Positions 1 to 12,971 of a DNA stretch of 64,000 nucleotides are shown piece by piece (the first letter of the stretch is position 1; each line of letters begins with the position of its first letter). The DNA is from Paragyromitra xinjiangensis (taxonomy: Eukaryota; Ascomycota; Pezizomycetes; Pezizales; Discinaceae): assembly GCA_038503065.1 (NCBI GenBank), contig JBCAMK010000022.1, forward strand, positions 1,207,119 through 1,271,118, written 5' to 3'. Made by a program: the position numbers and the translations under genes. Below the pieces are notes generated by a model. That model had not been told where the DNA came from, searched no databases, and was given only the letters and a program-made list of their open reading frames with translations.

Positions 1-31
1 TACATGCACGCTCATATAGTAGCACCCCAAT

Positions 32-156
32 TAAGAAAATTATGCATCATAATTGATTCTAAGTAATATATGTACATCACGGGAACGAGGGAGAGAAGCC
101 AAAATATGGCGAGCTTTGCATAAACTAATATACCTTTGCTGCCAAATCTACATGTA
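32..156. repeat. dispersed repeat, copy A
   Basis: About 125 bp matching 8775-8985. The shared landmarks, in the same order, are an AGAAAATTA start, AAGTAATAT, ATCACGGG, GAGAAGCCA, CGAGCTTTG, AATATACCTTTGCTG and CAAATC. Copy A lacks about 80 bp that copy B carries between the CGAGCTTTG and AATATACC landmarks. The ends were set by eye. It has no coding capacity and its class is unknown; it is probably a transposon fragment or short non-autonomous element. Confidence 0.65.
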
Positions 157-3100
157 TCCTCTTACTCCTGTACTACCAAATGGGAAGCCTCTGGCAAATA
201 TTTGAAAATCCCTAGCATTAGCTAAGCTCCGCCTACTATCCGTCTTACTACTTAGCAAAAAAATGCGTTCAGTACCTGGGATTCCCACATGGTCACCCAC
301 TGCAGTACTAACCAGGCGATAAGATGCTTGGATATGCCAGAGCGAACGGGATGGCTCATTTTCATCATTCTATGACCGAACACATCAACTGCTGGCGAGA
401 GAGTATCATAGCTCGCTTCCTGGAAGCTAACTAAAGCACCCACCTCTAGCAAACGAAGAAAAGTCAGAGGGCATTGTATACATATCTTATCGATAAGTCT
501 ATTTAATGAATATACAACACACTGTGTAAAATACATGTAAAAGAGGCTTATAAACCAGATACCTGCGTATATGTATTTTTCTTAGAAGGGGTAAAGCCAC
601 ACCCCCGTACGCGTGCCGCTTCATAGCACCCTACCAACCAGCTGTGCTAGAAGTGAACCGCTCTTAAATCAACGTACGATTTAGTGGGATGCTCACTGTG
701 TTCTTTAGCATCGCGAGAGTAGCTTGTGAGTGACTTTATCTAAGATATGTGGGCCCAATTATTAACCTCAGGCCTCGAGAATCATGCCTGAGATTTTGAG
801 ATATACCGATGTAATTCTGAGGCCTGCGGAGGGCAGTGCTGGCACTAGCCTCTGGCTCCTGATTTCATTGCATCACTGTGTACCATTCCAATATAAGGAA
901 CTGTCTAAGAAAACGCCACTCTCGCGACACCGGATTCTCGCGACACCAAAGAACACGGTATGGATAAAAAATCCATAAGAACGCCAAAAAAACCACCCAA
1001 CGGCTAGTCTTGTATATGACTATCCAATCGAATACCCAGGCTCGTTCCGACCCCACCTACTAAAAGTTGCTATGATACGCAGAAAGCCGCGTAGTATAGG
1101 CTGCGCACGAGACAATCCAATACCCGCTATGTAGAGTAAACAAACTTCGACTGCAAGGCTACATGTGCTAACAACATTGCATAACCGACACTACCAAGAT
1201 TCCCGCCACCACATACGCTTATTACTTGCCATGATTGATGCCTCAACCCCATTAACTTAGGGTAGTTCGGCAAAAGGTCCCTCTCCACAAACCGAATTAG
1301 TGCCACACAAAATAATTTCATCAAGGTGGGCGTTGTGCTATGCTGAATTTTATCTTCGGTGATGAGGGGGTATAGATTATGATATTCCTTGGAGCAAGCC
1401 ACAAGGAAGACATCTGGAAATCTCAACTCCTCTTCTTCCCAAATTGTTCAAGGATATGGTAAGGCTCCCCAGCTTACTCCCTAGAATCTTCAACAGGAAT
1501 GGGGTGGATGGGCTATAACAAGCTCTAATACATTTCTGTTTAAGATTCGTATTTTTTGCGTTTACCTAGACAACTTCAGCTGCTCAGTCAATCACTACAT
1601 GTAAGGTTTGGTGTATGAGGCCAGTACTATCTTCACGCTCTAGTACCTAGTAAGCTGTGACCCATATTCTACAGCAGCCGAGAGCCCACACTTAATGAAT
1701 TCATCGTCATCATTAACTGAGAGCTCAGGCTCGTCGAGTGATTAATTGTGAAGCGAGCTAAAATCACCTAGATGGAAAAATATAATCAAGAGATTGCTAC
1801 TCATGGCTCTCCCAATTGCCACCACAACCCACCCAAAATTACCCAAAACGTGGTTTTCCCGCTCTACATCTGTCGAAACCCTAACCCTCCTATTGCATCG
1901 CTTCACAGCAGCTGTGACGGGAAACGATTATCTCATAACTCTACTAGGCAATGATTGAGCTGTTTGTACATTCTAGATCTATGTTCCTGTGCGGAACGCA
2001 GAAGCAGCCCATCCTAAAACCGCAGCCATCAGCTACCTACAAGAATGATGAGAGAATACACCAAAGTGATTGGCCAAAGCCTTGAGCGAGAAGCAAGGTT
2101 TTCGTGCGATTTTTCAGGCTCAAGTGTTCGCCCACTTATTGTTGCAGACCAGCGGGCGGCTGAAAAGAAAGTGTAAATTTTGTGCAACACTACCTACTAG
2201 GCATTGTATGCAGGATGCTGAATGCGAAATTCGAAATGCGCAGTAACCTAAGCAGAAGGATGTGCCGCAGAAGCGGGTGCCACACCAAAGCAACAACCTC
2301 CCATTCATCTTGTGATTTTAGCCTCACCAGTTACCTGAAACACTATCTACAGTAAGAGGACTTAGAAACTTTTACTGTAAGTCAAATATCAGACTCGGGG
2401 AGCTCTTGCCGTGGGATCGACATATTTCTGTGAAGCGTGCGAGATCTTCTGTGCCGAAATTACCGATATAACTTTGAGGCGGTACATATACGTAAATATG
2501 ATTGCTTTTGAGCGTTTGCCCCACTTTGAAATAGTCGGAAGACATGAAAGGGGGCCCAAGCATTCTGAGCATCAAATCCTCTATTGGTAGTACTCAGAAT
2601 ACGAAAGTGTGTACTGATAGGTATAGCATCAGTGATACGTCTCCATTGGCCTTTTTCTTTGACTGCAACATTGATATTACTAAACACTAATGTTTGAAGC
2701 AACCATAGCCAAAAAGGGATAGTGGTAGACAGGCGGTCCTCCTGCAATGAAACCCTCATAGACAAACTCCTAAGGCACTACTAATCCAGCTCCGACTCAA
2801 ACACTTGAGGCGGGCATCGCGGGTCTAGCGGTAAAGCATCTTATGATTATGAAGACACACCATGTAATAATAAAGCACACCTAGCCAGGATACCATCAAA
2901 TAAGCTTGGCGTCACAAAAGCACAATTGCTTTAATTTGAACCTTTATATCCCGCATCTTTTTGGATCGAATGGGGACCGCAGAAAGTATCTAGGGGGACG
3001 TAATGATCGAAGAACATCACTATCAAAAAAATAAGCGGAATTCCTACCCGGGAAGCCCCGTGCTGTTGCTCGTGGCCGAGGAGAGAATACAACATTCAAT

Positions 3101-4793
3101 TTTGCCATTGCATTTTGATATCGTATATCAATGATCGTTTGTCTGGGACTTGTGTTACAGCGATGTATTTATGTGATCGATTAATGTTGCCTGTATTAGC
3201 TAATTAGCATACTCGGTAGCAACTCAAGCCTTGTGTTTGCGTGATTTCGTGTCACGGCAGGTAACCGGTCCTAAAGTATTTGGAGATGCTATGGATGGTA
3301 TAACCCCGAGAATTGAGTAATGACAAGATCAGCGAATCCAAATTGCAAGCGGAAAGGGACGGATATTAAAAAAAAATATGATAGCACAGCGATCACCTTC
3401 CCAATAAAGTAAGATAAAATCTCATGATACCTTGATCTGAGCGCTGGAATGCCTTCAACACCATAGACCTAGCTTCTACAGGGCTACTCGCAAAAACCAC
3501 GGATCCCCATCAACATGGAGAGTCTAGAAAATTGTTGATTTGATAGGGGCAAGCGGTTCGGTGTTTTTCAAGATGAAAAGTAAATAAAGATAGGATGTAA
3601 GTTCGCGATCGTAGCATAATATACGTATACGTACGCGTTATCACTTCGCCTACAACCCTTCTACTTCAAATGTAGAGTAGAGAAGGGCTCAAGTCACGGC
3701 GTGATTGTTTACAACCGGTTGCGTCGCGGTTGATTATTTTCGGCCTGTACAATGCTTACCACTCGATTTGAATCTTGGCTTAGACCCTCCGAGATCAAGG
3801 TGGCGTGCTGAACGGCCTGAATTATCCAATTTGAAAAAGCCGACCAAGCTGCGAAGAGCTGAAAACAAGGCATTACCCTATAAGAGCTCAATAAGTTAGT
3901 GATTGCCTAAATACGATAAATTTATATAGTACCGTAATATCTCGTTTGTATTAAACGCAACCAGGTTAGGCAAGGTCGACATACTTAAATAAAAATCTCC
4001 GCTTTAGGGAAGTGATTCATTGGTTTGGGAATTAACCCCCGACCTTCCAAAGGTAACTTTGTTAGTTTTACTAGGGTCGGTTTCAAATTGCCTAGCCAAC
4101 TAGCCACGTTCAATACAAAATAGATATTATGGTGGTTAAAACCTGAGTTCGCCCACCTCCCAGACAACCCAGCTTGATTTTTCTTGCAATAGCAGACACC
4201 TTGGCACAACTGGCAGATATATGTCCGTGGTATCAAAGTCCCCACTTTCTGTCCTTCCCACCACAAATAATGGTGCTGTGGGGTTCACCAGAATTGGTTA
4301 TGGCATTTACTCCTTCGCTCATTCAGTCAGTGATTGGGTTTAGGCATGAGCACTGCGTATATATGCCTTTTGTGATAGAGAAATTTCTGCAGTTCCTTAT
4401 GTCGTACCTTATCAAGGGCCTTTAATTGGGTGTATCAACCCACTTGGAACGATAATCTTGCAGGTAATCCTGACCACGCCAGAGTGCTCTTGATGTTCTT
4501 ATGCATCTAGATTGAAGCCGGGGATCGAGAAACTTCAAGTAATCGTAAGTCTAGGTAAACTTTCATTCCACGTGTTGGGCGTTTTCCAAAAAGAAATCAC
4601 CCGACCAAGCCCTCGCAGGTTCGGCGGGTTTTGGCCGATGCCGCCCTCCTGTTTGAACTCGCCCATAAATACTCAGTGTCTCTGACCTCTCCTAATTCCC
4701 TTACTCTTCAATAGCTCAGCCAACCTCTTATCTAACCAAAATATAACGAAATATCTAATTTGACACATACCCTCTTCTTCCCTCACACTCAAG
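157..4793. other. intergenic, no supported gene
   Basis: All open frames here are short (about 100 codons or less), overlap on both strands, and show no family motif or convincing splice pairing. A telobox-type AACCCTAACCCT lies at 1877-1888, and the palindrome TACATGTA occurs at 149, 532 and 1596. Minus-strand frames at 1127-1426, 2372-2765 and 3985-4266 look weakly protein-like but could not be linked to a family. Confidence 0.5.
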
Positions 4794-7209
4794 ATGTCTG
4801 GAAACAACACTGTTTTTGTCACAGGGATTACCCCTCCTGACCCTTTATCGCCCCCTCCACGTCTCGAGATCAATGATATCTTAAGCAGACCGAACTATCT
4901 TAGTCTTTATTTGCGCGCGTTACAGCATTTTCAAGATACTAACAAGGATGAAGTTCTTTCATGGTTCCAAATCGGGGGGATCCATGGAAGACCATTCAAA
5001 GAATGGAACGGAGTCCCGAGGCACGTTGCGGGATTTCAAGGATACTGTCCTCATCGTAGTGTCTTGTTCGGGACTTGGCACCGTTCCTGGCTTGGTTTGT
5101 TTGAGGTATGACTATTATCTTGATGCATCAAATGAAATCGCTAACCGTGGCCTCCCTCAATCTTCCTGGCTGTTAAATTCAGCAAGCATTCTATAAAAGT
5201 GCTCAGGCAGTTGTCGCAGCACTCCCTCAGGGAGATTTTCGCGAAGATCTCGATAAGAAGGTCCTGCCAGAGCTCCGCATACCGTCAGTGCCAGCCCAGT
5301 CCAACTCCTGAATTCCTGATTATATTTGGACTTTATAGACTTACACGCCACAGATACTGGGACTGGGCAAAACATCTGCCACCGGGATCCCCAACTGTAC
5401 CAGATATCTTCAAGGAGTCGAAATGGACAGTAACTGGTCCAGAAGAAGATGTCACAATCGATAATCCGCTTTACCGCTACAACTTTAAAACTATTGATAA
5501 AACCGAGTTTCCGGTACGCAGATCTAATCTAAAGACCCTTAGACAAGAGCTATAGTACCACGGCAGGGGTTTAAGGCACATGCGGCTAATGGTGATCAAT
5601 ATCTAGGAAGATGGGTTTAATACTTGGCTTAAAACCCTTCACTATCCGATCGTGCATGAGACGCCTAGTCCCGATGACGAAAGCGATTCCAAAAAGCTCG
5701 AGGAAATCCTTCAGAAAAACCACGAGTGGTATATGCCCTTGGCCATATAGGCTTGGAAGTCATTAATCAGTTACTTTCTATTTAGTTTAACCAACGGAAT
5801 CTACCATTTGCTATGTAGCGCTAGTTACAGCAAGTACGAGTCTTTCATCCACAAGCGCCTACTATCGAACGATGATTCTAAAGACTACGGCGAACGTTTT
5901 AACTCGCTTGAAGCGCTTCACGGACTTGTTCATAACCTGGTCGGAGGAGGAGGTACGCAGCTTCAAAGCTCTCAACTTGATAATAGCCCCCACGCTGACA
6001 TGACTTTCTTTGGCCTTTTTCTAAAGGTCATATGGTAGGAAACTTATGGAACATTATATTCATGAACTTATATTAATAGAGAACTTAGGCTACGCTCGAA
6101 TATTCGTGTTTTGATCCGAAATTTCACCACCATCATGGATTCGTTGATCGTATCTATGCCTTCTGGCAAGTGTTGAATCCTGATAGCCGTATAGTGACGA
6201 CATTCAACGATAGAACCCAGCAATACGAAGGCGAGCTAAGCGGTGAGCCACACTCCTCACAGAACTTTAATACGATATTGCTCGCTAACCCAGAGCATCT
6301 TAGCCCTTACACCATTTCATTAGCAAAAGGATATCTTCTAGAACTCTAAAAAGTCGTGGGATGTGAGAACTTTTGGGAGCAACTACATAGAGCTTGAGAA
6401 CTTAGACCCTACTAAAAGAAGGAAAGAGGTCGAGACAGTCATCAGAACGCTGTATTACCCAGGCTCCCCGCAGTACCAGATCTTAAATTACTACCCAAAA
6501 TTATTAGCAGATGATGGCACAACAACGGAGTATGATCACAGCAAAACGTTCATAGCCTCCAGTTAAGCTAATGAGACGCAGATACTTTATCACAATCGAG
6601 GTGGAGGAATATGCTCTCAATGGTCCCTTCAATATCGAGTTTTTCCTGGGAGAGCACACTACGACCGGAGCCGAAACAGAGGACGCAAACTTTGTGGGAA
6701 CTTATGGCGTGTTCGCAGCAAATCCAAAAAGTACTAGTTGCGAACGATGCAAAAAAGATGCATCCAGCAATGCAGTCGTTACTGGGACAGTCCCACTGAC
6801 CAATGCAATTTTGCGCAAAATTGGCCCAGACCTTGAAAAGGGGCCGCGGACACTAAACCCAGACGAAGCAGGCCCGTATGTGAGGAGAAACCTGAAATGG
6901 AAAATTTATTTGGTTCGAAACTATTTTCCCTTCCCTTTCCCTTCCGCACACCGACATAAATTCTAAAGGTCGCGCTTTCATATTTAGTTGGACGGGACTC
7001 CTATATCACATGACCAGGTTCCCAGCTTGAAGGTGGAAGTCAGCTCGTCCACTGTCAGCGTTGGTAAACTTGATAAAGGATCCAAATTCAAACTCCCCGA
7101 CGGAAGCGAATTCCACTATCCCAAGCATCTACCTACCTATAAGGATTGGAAAGGTGTCATAGATCCCGTCAACCGTCCGCTTCAATTGAAGGGGAATCGG
7201 GGAGGGTGA
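4794..7209 (+). CDS. tyrosinase (polyphenol oxidase), one apparent frame slip
   Basis: Type-3 copper enzyme that hydroxylates monophenols and oxidises diphenols to quinones, the first step to melanin. I read nine exons: 4794-5105, 5183-5283, 5354-5513, 5607-5728, 5786-5952, 6027-6034, 6089-6529, 6582-6912 and 6988-7209, about 620 residues, a normal fungal length. The CuA ligands are visible as His64 (IHGRPF), His87 (YCPHRS) and His96 (TWHR). The CuB part has ALHGLVHNLVGG, then GGHM across an 8-bp exon, then FDPKFHHHHGFVDR. A YWDWA motif is restored across the exon 2/3 junction. The C-terminal part has ..C..C.., GTVPLT and VPSLKVEV, typical of the family. No signal peptide is visible, as is usual for intracellular fungal tyrosinases. 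Exon 7 does not stay in one frame: near 6345-6360 the reading shifts by one base between the linker and the KSWDVRTFG segment, with no usable donor nearby. This is either a real lesion or a base-call error; everything else is consistent with a working gene. Confidence 0.85.
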
Positions 7210-7433
7210 TCGGGAAGCACGGGGGTTTTCTCCACCACCAGATCTTTTGGCTTTGGTCTTATATTTTATTCTCGCTGTTCTCTGAAATCGATGTGAGCGC
7301 CTAGGGAATTCATGTACTGTTTCACTCATAAATCTACTTCTTAAATGCCCAAATATGGCATGCTCCAGTGCCACTGAATTACTTATAGAAGTGACCTATC
7401 GAATGAGTTAAACCTGCATATGCATGCTTTTAG

Positions 7434-9963
7434 AAATCCCAAATCATCAACATCGAAGCATACTTTTTCGTCAGGGTAATCTTTCTTGACCCCCGAACGG
7501 CAACCCATCACGCAGATAAGTCTATAACATCCACAAACTTCAATGTCTCTACTCAAGTCCCAAACGAAATTATCCTCATCATCGCCGAAAGCCTCGGCCC
7601 AAAAGATGCCAATTCCCTCAGCCAAACTAACAGCTATCTTCGTAGCCTTCTAGCCTCACTGCTCTCCCATTTGATGCTCCAGGAAAAAGATGACGTCCTC
7701 CATTGGGCTGTTAGAAAAAATCGTCTGCAAACAGTTCAATTCCTTCTGGACAATGGGGCATGTGTCGATCCCAGAAAAAAACTTGGACAAACACCCCTGC
7801 ATTACGCGGCGATGGGAGGCTTCGAGCCCATCGTCGATCTCCTATTGAAAAACGGCGCAGATCCCAATAACCGCGATAACCATAACCGACACCCTCTTGA
7901 TTGGGCTGCATTGGGAGGCCATACAGCGATAGTTCGTACTTTCCTGCAGCATAGAGTTACGCCCCCTCAGGGAAATTTCATGAAGAAACCTCCCCTGCAC
8001 TGGGCTGCCATGGGTGGACACGAACCGACGATCAGATTACTTTTGCTTGATATCGATGACGATCAGATCGATCACCAAGATAGCCGTGGCATGACGGTTC
8101 TACAATGGCTGGTGGTTTCTGGAAAGGAGTCTTTGGTCAAGTTAGTCATTGAAAGAGGAGCAGATATCTACCACCATGATAAGTACTAGTACCAAGCTCT
8201 TCACTTCGCAGCAAACCCTAAATTCATGTTCAAATTGAATTTTAAGGGGCACCGCCTCAGAATTGATGATTTTGGCAACTCCCCTGAGTTGAGAGCCTAC
8301 TTAACGAACCCCCCGAGGCATGAAGCCACCATCAAGCTCTTGCTGGAGAAAAATGCGGAAGTCGACGCAAGAGCTTGTGGATATAAGACGCCCCTCCACA
8401 TGGCAGCAGTTTGTGGGCATGAAGCAGCCGTCCGACTCCTTCTAGAAAACGGAGCGAATCACTCACCGCAAGATACCGGTTATTCCCAAACACTCCTACA
8501 CGTCGCGGCAGCATCTGGACACGAGACAATCGTGAAACTACTCATAGAAGCAGGTGCTAATATTAAAGCTGCATCTTCTAGGGGAGCCAATCACCTTAGC
8601 AGTTGAAAACGATCACAGCTCTATTGTGGCGCTATTGCTGGCAAAGCGTGCTATCTGAGGGCGGGACTAGAGAGGTTTCACTCGAATCGGCAGCGAGATG
8701 TGGGAATTTATCTATACACAGAAAACGAGATGGGGGCAGAAACTTGGGGTTACCCTGCTGAACTACGCTCATAGTTGAGAAAATTACATGTTTGACTCCA
8801 AGTAATATGTATATCACGGGACGAGGTTGAGAAGCCAGAATATGACGAGCTTTGAACGTAACGAGCGAAGCGAGTGAAGTGAGAAGTGAGGAATATTTTG
8901 CTTCTCAACCGAGTGGGCTTGGTATGCCGAATAGATGAGAGAGTCACCATGAGCCAATATACCTTTGCTGTCAAATCCACCCCCCTACTACTTCCCCCTC
9001 CCAACGCCCATAGTACAGAGATCGTTAGTCTGTTACTGGATAAAGGAGTAAATATTCTCGCAGTAGGAAAAACCGGGGCCACAGCAATTCATATAGCAGC
9101 TATGCTCGGGCACAACGCAGTGGTTTGTCTACTGTTAGAGAGGGGCGTCAACATCGATTCTAAAACTAAGGCCGGACATACACCACTTCACATAGCTGCA
9201 CAGACCGGCAAAAACAGGGCGGCGGAACCACTGGTAGAAAAAGGTGCCGACATCTCTGCTCAGGATGCCGAAAGACTAACACCACCACACACGGTGGCAA
9301 GACCGCTTTGGGGTATATATTACGATGTACATGGCCAAGAATTAATAGCAAGGCAACTGCTAGATAAAAGGGCCGAAACCATGACGGTAGACAAATACGG
9401 AAGAACGCCGCTCCACCTCGCAGCCATAGTTGGTCGTAAATCGATCGTCGAACTGCTACTTGAAAACGGCGCCGACATTGCCGCCCGTGATAACAACGGC
9501 TGGACAGCTTTCCACTAGGCAGTAATGTCGAGACACCAAGCAGTTGTTAAAATCCTCTTGGGGGGAGGCGCTGATATCAATTGTCTAATTCCAGGTGGAA
9601 AAACAATCCTTCTCGAAATGGCATATCTAGTACGCCAAGCGCGAACAATTTCACATTCTCCTTAGCAGGAAGATCGGAGAAACAACGAAGAGAGGGTGGG
9701 ATGATAGGTAGGTAGAGGCTCTGAGGTGGGTGGAGATGATTCGGCTACTGTTAGAAAATGGTATCGATGCTACTGCGGAAGACAATAGTGGGAAGACAGC
9801 ATCGTGTGTAGCTCTTTCAAATAAGTGGACGTTACTGGTTACTATGTTAAAGGAGTGGCCGGAACGAGACGATAGGTTTGTGGGGATGTTGTGGGAATCA
9901 GAGGACGAATATATATATTATGAGATAGGAGAAGAGGATATTGGCGACGAGTGGGCTCCTTGA
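7434..9963 (+). pseudogene. F-box/ankyrin-repeat protein, decayed
   Basis: An F-box-like segment (VPNEIILIIAESLGPKDANS, from about 7557) runs straight into ankyrin repeats with repeated TPLHYAA, HWAAMGGHE, LLLENGA and TPLHLAA motifs. Such proteins are usually substrate adaptors of SCF ubiquitin ligases. The reading is broken at least four times: an in-frame TAG near 8188, a frame shift near 8590 with continuation as AVENDHSSIVALLLAKRA and a stop near 8656, a repeat inserted at 8775-8985, and a TAG near 9516. A last piece with ankyrin character lies at 9730-9963, ending in an acidic tail. No in-frame ATG precedes the F-box after the stop at 7431, so the start is also lost or lies in an unseen exon. 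About ten ankyrin units can be counted. The amount of damage makes a pseudogene much more likely than a gene with unusual introns. Confidence 0.85.
8775..8985. repeat. dispersed repeat, copy B, inside the ankyrin pseudogene
   Basis: Homologous to 32-156 at both ends, but with about 80 extra bases in the middle that include the purine-rich string CGAGCGAAGCGAGTGAAGTG. It separates two blocks of ankyrin coding sequence that should be contiguous, so it was inserted into a formerly intact gene. No target-site duplication was established. Confidence 0.65.
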
Positions 9964-10301
9964 TATCACTTAATTTTGTAGGGGTGTTTTTTGGTAAGCC
10001 TTAAAGATCGAGCTTGTGTAGTGTTTTGAAGATAGGAGTTCCAGGGATCCTTCCTGAGTTATAATTGCTCGAGACGGGTGGTACGTTTTATTACAGTTTG
10101 TGCTTTTATCACGCTGGATTAAGTATAAGAATTAGAAAGCCTTCAACTGAATAACGAGGCCATTTCTGTTTAAATACAGCACAAAATTTGGCTACGATCT
10201 GAAATGAAGGTGCACAAGAATGAATATCAGAAATACCAGTGCATAGAAACCGAAAGTGCCAAGGTCTCACAGCCTTTTCTACATCAACAATAGCTATATA
10301 G
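9964..10301. other. intergenic between convergent genes
   Basis: Short gap between the end of the ankyrin pseudogene and the 3' end of the minus-strand gene to its right. The minus-strand frame at 10109-10309 is open for 66 codons, but it lies downstream of the proposed stop of that gene and has no recognised motif. Confidence 0.4.
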
Positions 10302-11035
10302 TTAATCATAAGAGCCTGTAATGTTTGGACAAGAGTGTCCCGAGCCCTCCCAATAGACCCCTTGAGGACCCAGACCCACTCTTAAGGCCATCAGAATGCA
10401 GAACACGCTAGAGAGCCAGAAAACCAAAATCACGCATAATAAATCAACTCACCAGGAGGGGGAAGTGGACGGTGTGGAACCGGCTCTTTGTCATCGTCAT
10501 CTTTTTTATCTTTTCTTGGCTTCGTTACCACCCTAAAAATCCCGAGATGACGCTTCCAGCGGGGCTTCTTACGTTTAATTTTATCCCCTTCACTTTGTTC
10601 CTCCTCGCTCTCGTCGTCTCCATCAAAATCCCGCTCGTCATCTTTCTTCGCCACCTTAAGAATTGCAGGCCGCCATGGACGCCACTCGTTAAGCTCAGGG
10701 TGAAAATACTCGACCTTAATTGGCTCAAGACTCACATTTAGATCACGTCCTCTATGAAAATTTCTGTCTCCGTCATCTAGCGGCATACGGATACGCGCTG
10801 GTGCGGTCGCCAACTTACCGGCTCCGATAATATGTAAGAGGATTGGGTCTTTAGGCGGAGAAATTCCACCTTCAGAACTCTCTGGGGAATCTCGTGTTGG
10901 TTTTGGTGATCGGACTGGGGTAACGGGTTCTTGTTGAAGATGGATTCTCCCTTCTTGAGATACCTGCACCCGCATAGGGAACTCCTCGTCACTGATGGTG
11001 GAAGTTCTATCACTTTCTGAAGAGTGATGCGACAT
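10302..11035 (-). CDS. small acidic/basic disordered protein, unknown function
   Basis: The main exon 10453-11035 starts MSHHSSESDRTSTISDEEF and is rich in Ser, Pro, Glu and Asp. It has a proline-rich middle, a conserved-looking core (IKVEYFHPELNEWRPWRP) near residue 110, then an acidic run followed by a KRKKPRWKR basic cluster that could be a nuclear localisation signal. It ends in PHRPLPPPG at a perfect GTGAGT donor (10452-10447). A TTACAG acceptor at 10316 would add only three residues before TAA at 10302, giving 198 residues. Without splicing the frame ends at 10430 after 201 residues. I recognise no domain. Low complexity lowers confidence in function but not in coding status. Confidence 0.6.
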
Positions 11036-12971
11036 GCTAGAGGGTTCGCAAATACCTTCTAGAGATGAGTGTATGCTGTGTATGTGGAGTATTACCTGAT
11101 GGATGGTGGGATGTTATTAATTAGTGATAAGAGTGCTTATTTATATATGGCAGGACTTTCAAGTACGCTTCTAGTCACACTTGAAAAGAATTCTGTAAGA
11201 TGTATCGAAATTCATCTTGCCAGAGTTACGTAAATTTCCCAGTCACGAAACCTTTTAGCTAAGATGTCGAAAGCTAGACATATATACAACTCTACATTAT
11301 ACAAGCAATCAGTGCCAATTTGGAAGTAAAGATATTTGAAGTACAAAATGCCTATTCTAGTTAGATGTTTCTATGGTCTCTTGTTCTTAACTGATTGTAA
11401 AAAAATAGGTTTGAGAGGTCTTGATTTTAGTCATAGGTAATCACTCCATACCAACTTTTAACATAATTATTTATAGTTCCCAGAAACAGAAACTAGATAG
11501 AAACCGTAAAACTAAAAAGAATGATATACCAGATACGAGTGAGCCTACCATGGGTAAGGTGGATGTTAGGCTAAGCCTTGAGACATAAAAATGGTAACAC
11601 ACGGGCAGAAATCTCGAGCACCCCTGATCCTATAAAATATGTGGATGCCGCCTAATTAAAGGAGTCTTAGGCCTGCATATTGAGGTCGCCAATTTCCACA
11701 CCTTGAGCCTGACTCATTGACCAGGTACGTTTGAAAGATGTTGATTAAGCCACAAACAATGTCGATAGAGTAAAACAGAATTGGAGTATCCCTCCCAGAT
11801 AGCCCGAACGTAACAAAATCCCAAGACTCTATAGAAACCCAGACCTAGCATGGGGCCAGTAACCTGGTAATTTGGATTGCCTCAGAAAATCCGCTAAGCC
11901 TATTCAGGAGATGGCATGAGTGATAAGTGGTGTACCTAGCTTACGTCTTCTCACACTTCCGATCAGAAGAGATTTTATCCCTTGTTTCTACTTCAATAAG
12001 AAGGGGCAGATACAGGGAAAGAAGAGAGAACACCCTGCCTCTCTAGCAAAGAAGTCCTCCTAAAATACAAATTGTAGCTCTTGGTGATTACGCCACTCCA
12101 TACTAGAATTCCCTTTTCAGCCACACCACCCCCCCTAATCACGCCGAACCCTCAGCAAAATCTACTAATACCAGAATTTTCCACACCAGCGGTTCCTTGT
12201 AAATTATATGATCTACAGACCATAGGCCCTGTAACACTGCTACTTTCTACCTAATACTAACTTCCTAGATGAGGCCACAAAACCGCTTCGGCTATCTAAT
12301 GAATGCGCTCCTAACCAGGGTGAACTAAAGCTGCTCATTTACCTCATACAAATACCCCCGCCGGCTACTAACCCCTGGAGCTTATTGATGTTGCTTCTTG
12401 CGGTACGCGAAGATTTAGTATCCCAGGACTACGTAAAGGAATAAATGAAAGATATATAAGTTAACCGTGTATCAATGAGTGATAGATGGTGATAAAACCC
12501 CATTTCAAATCTATAAAATTAAACTGGAGTTGTATTTGAACGTTATCACAAACACTACTTGTGCCATCCCGCGACAGAACCCCAAGCATAAGGGTCTAGA
12601 AGTAGGATTCTCACCACCAATCAGTATGCCGAAACGATATGAAACGTTCACGATCATAACGCAATGACAACATAATGAATCAATCAGTCCATCAATAAAG
12701 TAATTACAACACTAGCTCCAGGTGAGCAACCATCTCATGCCAGCCATAACTCTAATAACATTTCAGAAAAGAAATACGCCATGATATCCCGCGAAATAAC
12801 CAAACCGTAAACCAAACAAACCAGCCTCCCAACCTCCCAAAGATCCCTCGGACGCGTAAAGCAGTAAATACATTAACAACATTAAAAAAACATGAACCGC
12901 TTTTTCGTTTCGTTTTTAGACATCATTATCGTCCCACATAGAAAAAACATAACTCATCGCCCAGCCCTTCC
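11036..12971. other. intergenic, AT-rich
   Basis: About 1.9 kb between two minus-strand genes. Only very short frames occur, none with recognisable motifs or splice-supported continuation. The right part holds the 3' flank of the von Willebrand A gene and the left part the promoter of the small acidic protein. Confidence 0.5.

Noticed and set aside
2811..2880. tRNA-like start (GGTCTAGCGGTAAAGCA)
   Set aside because: No T-arm or acceptor stem pairing follows; not a tRNA.
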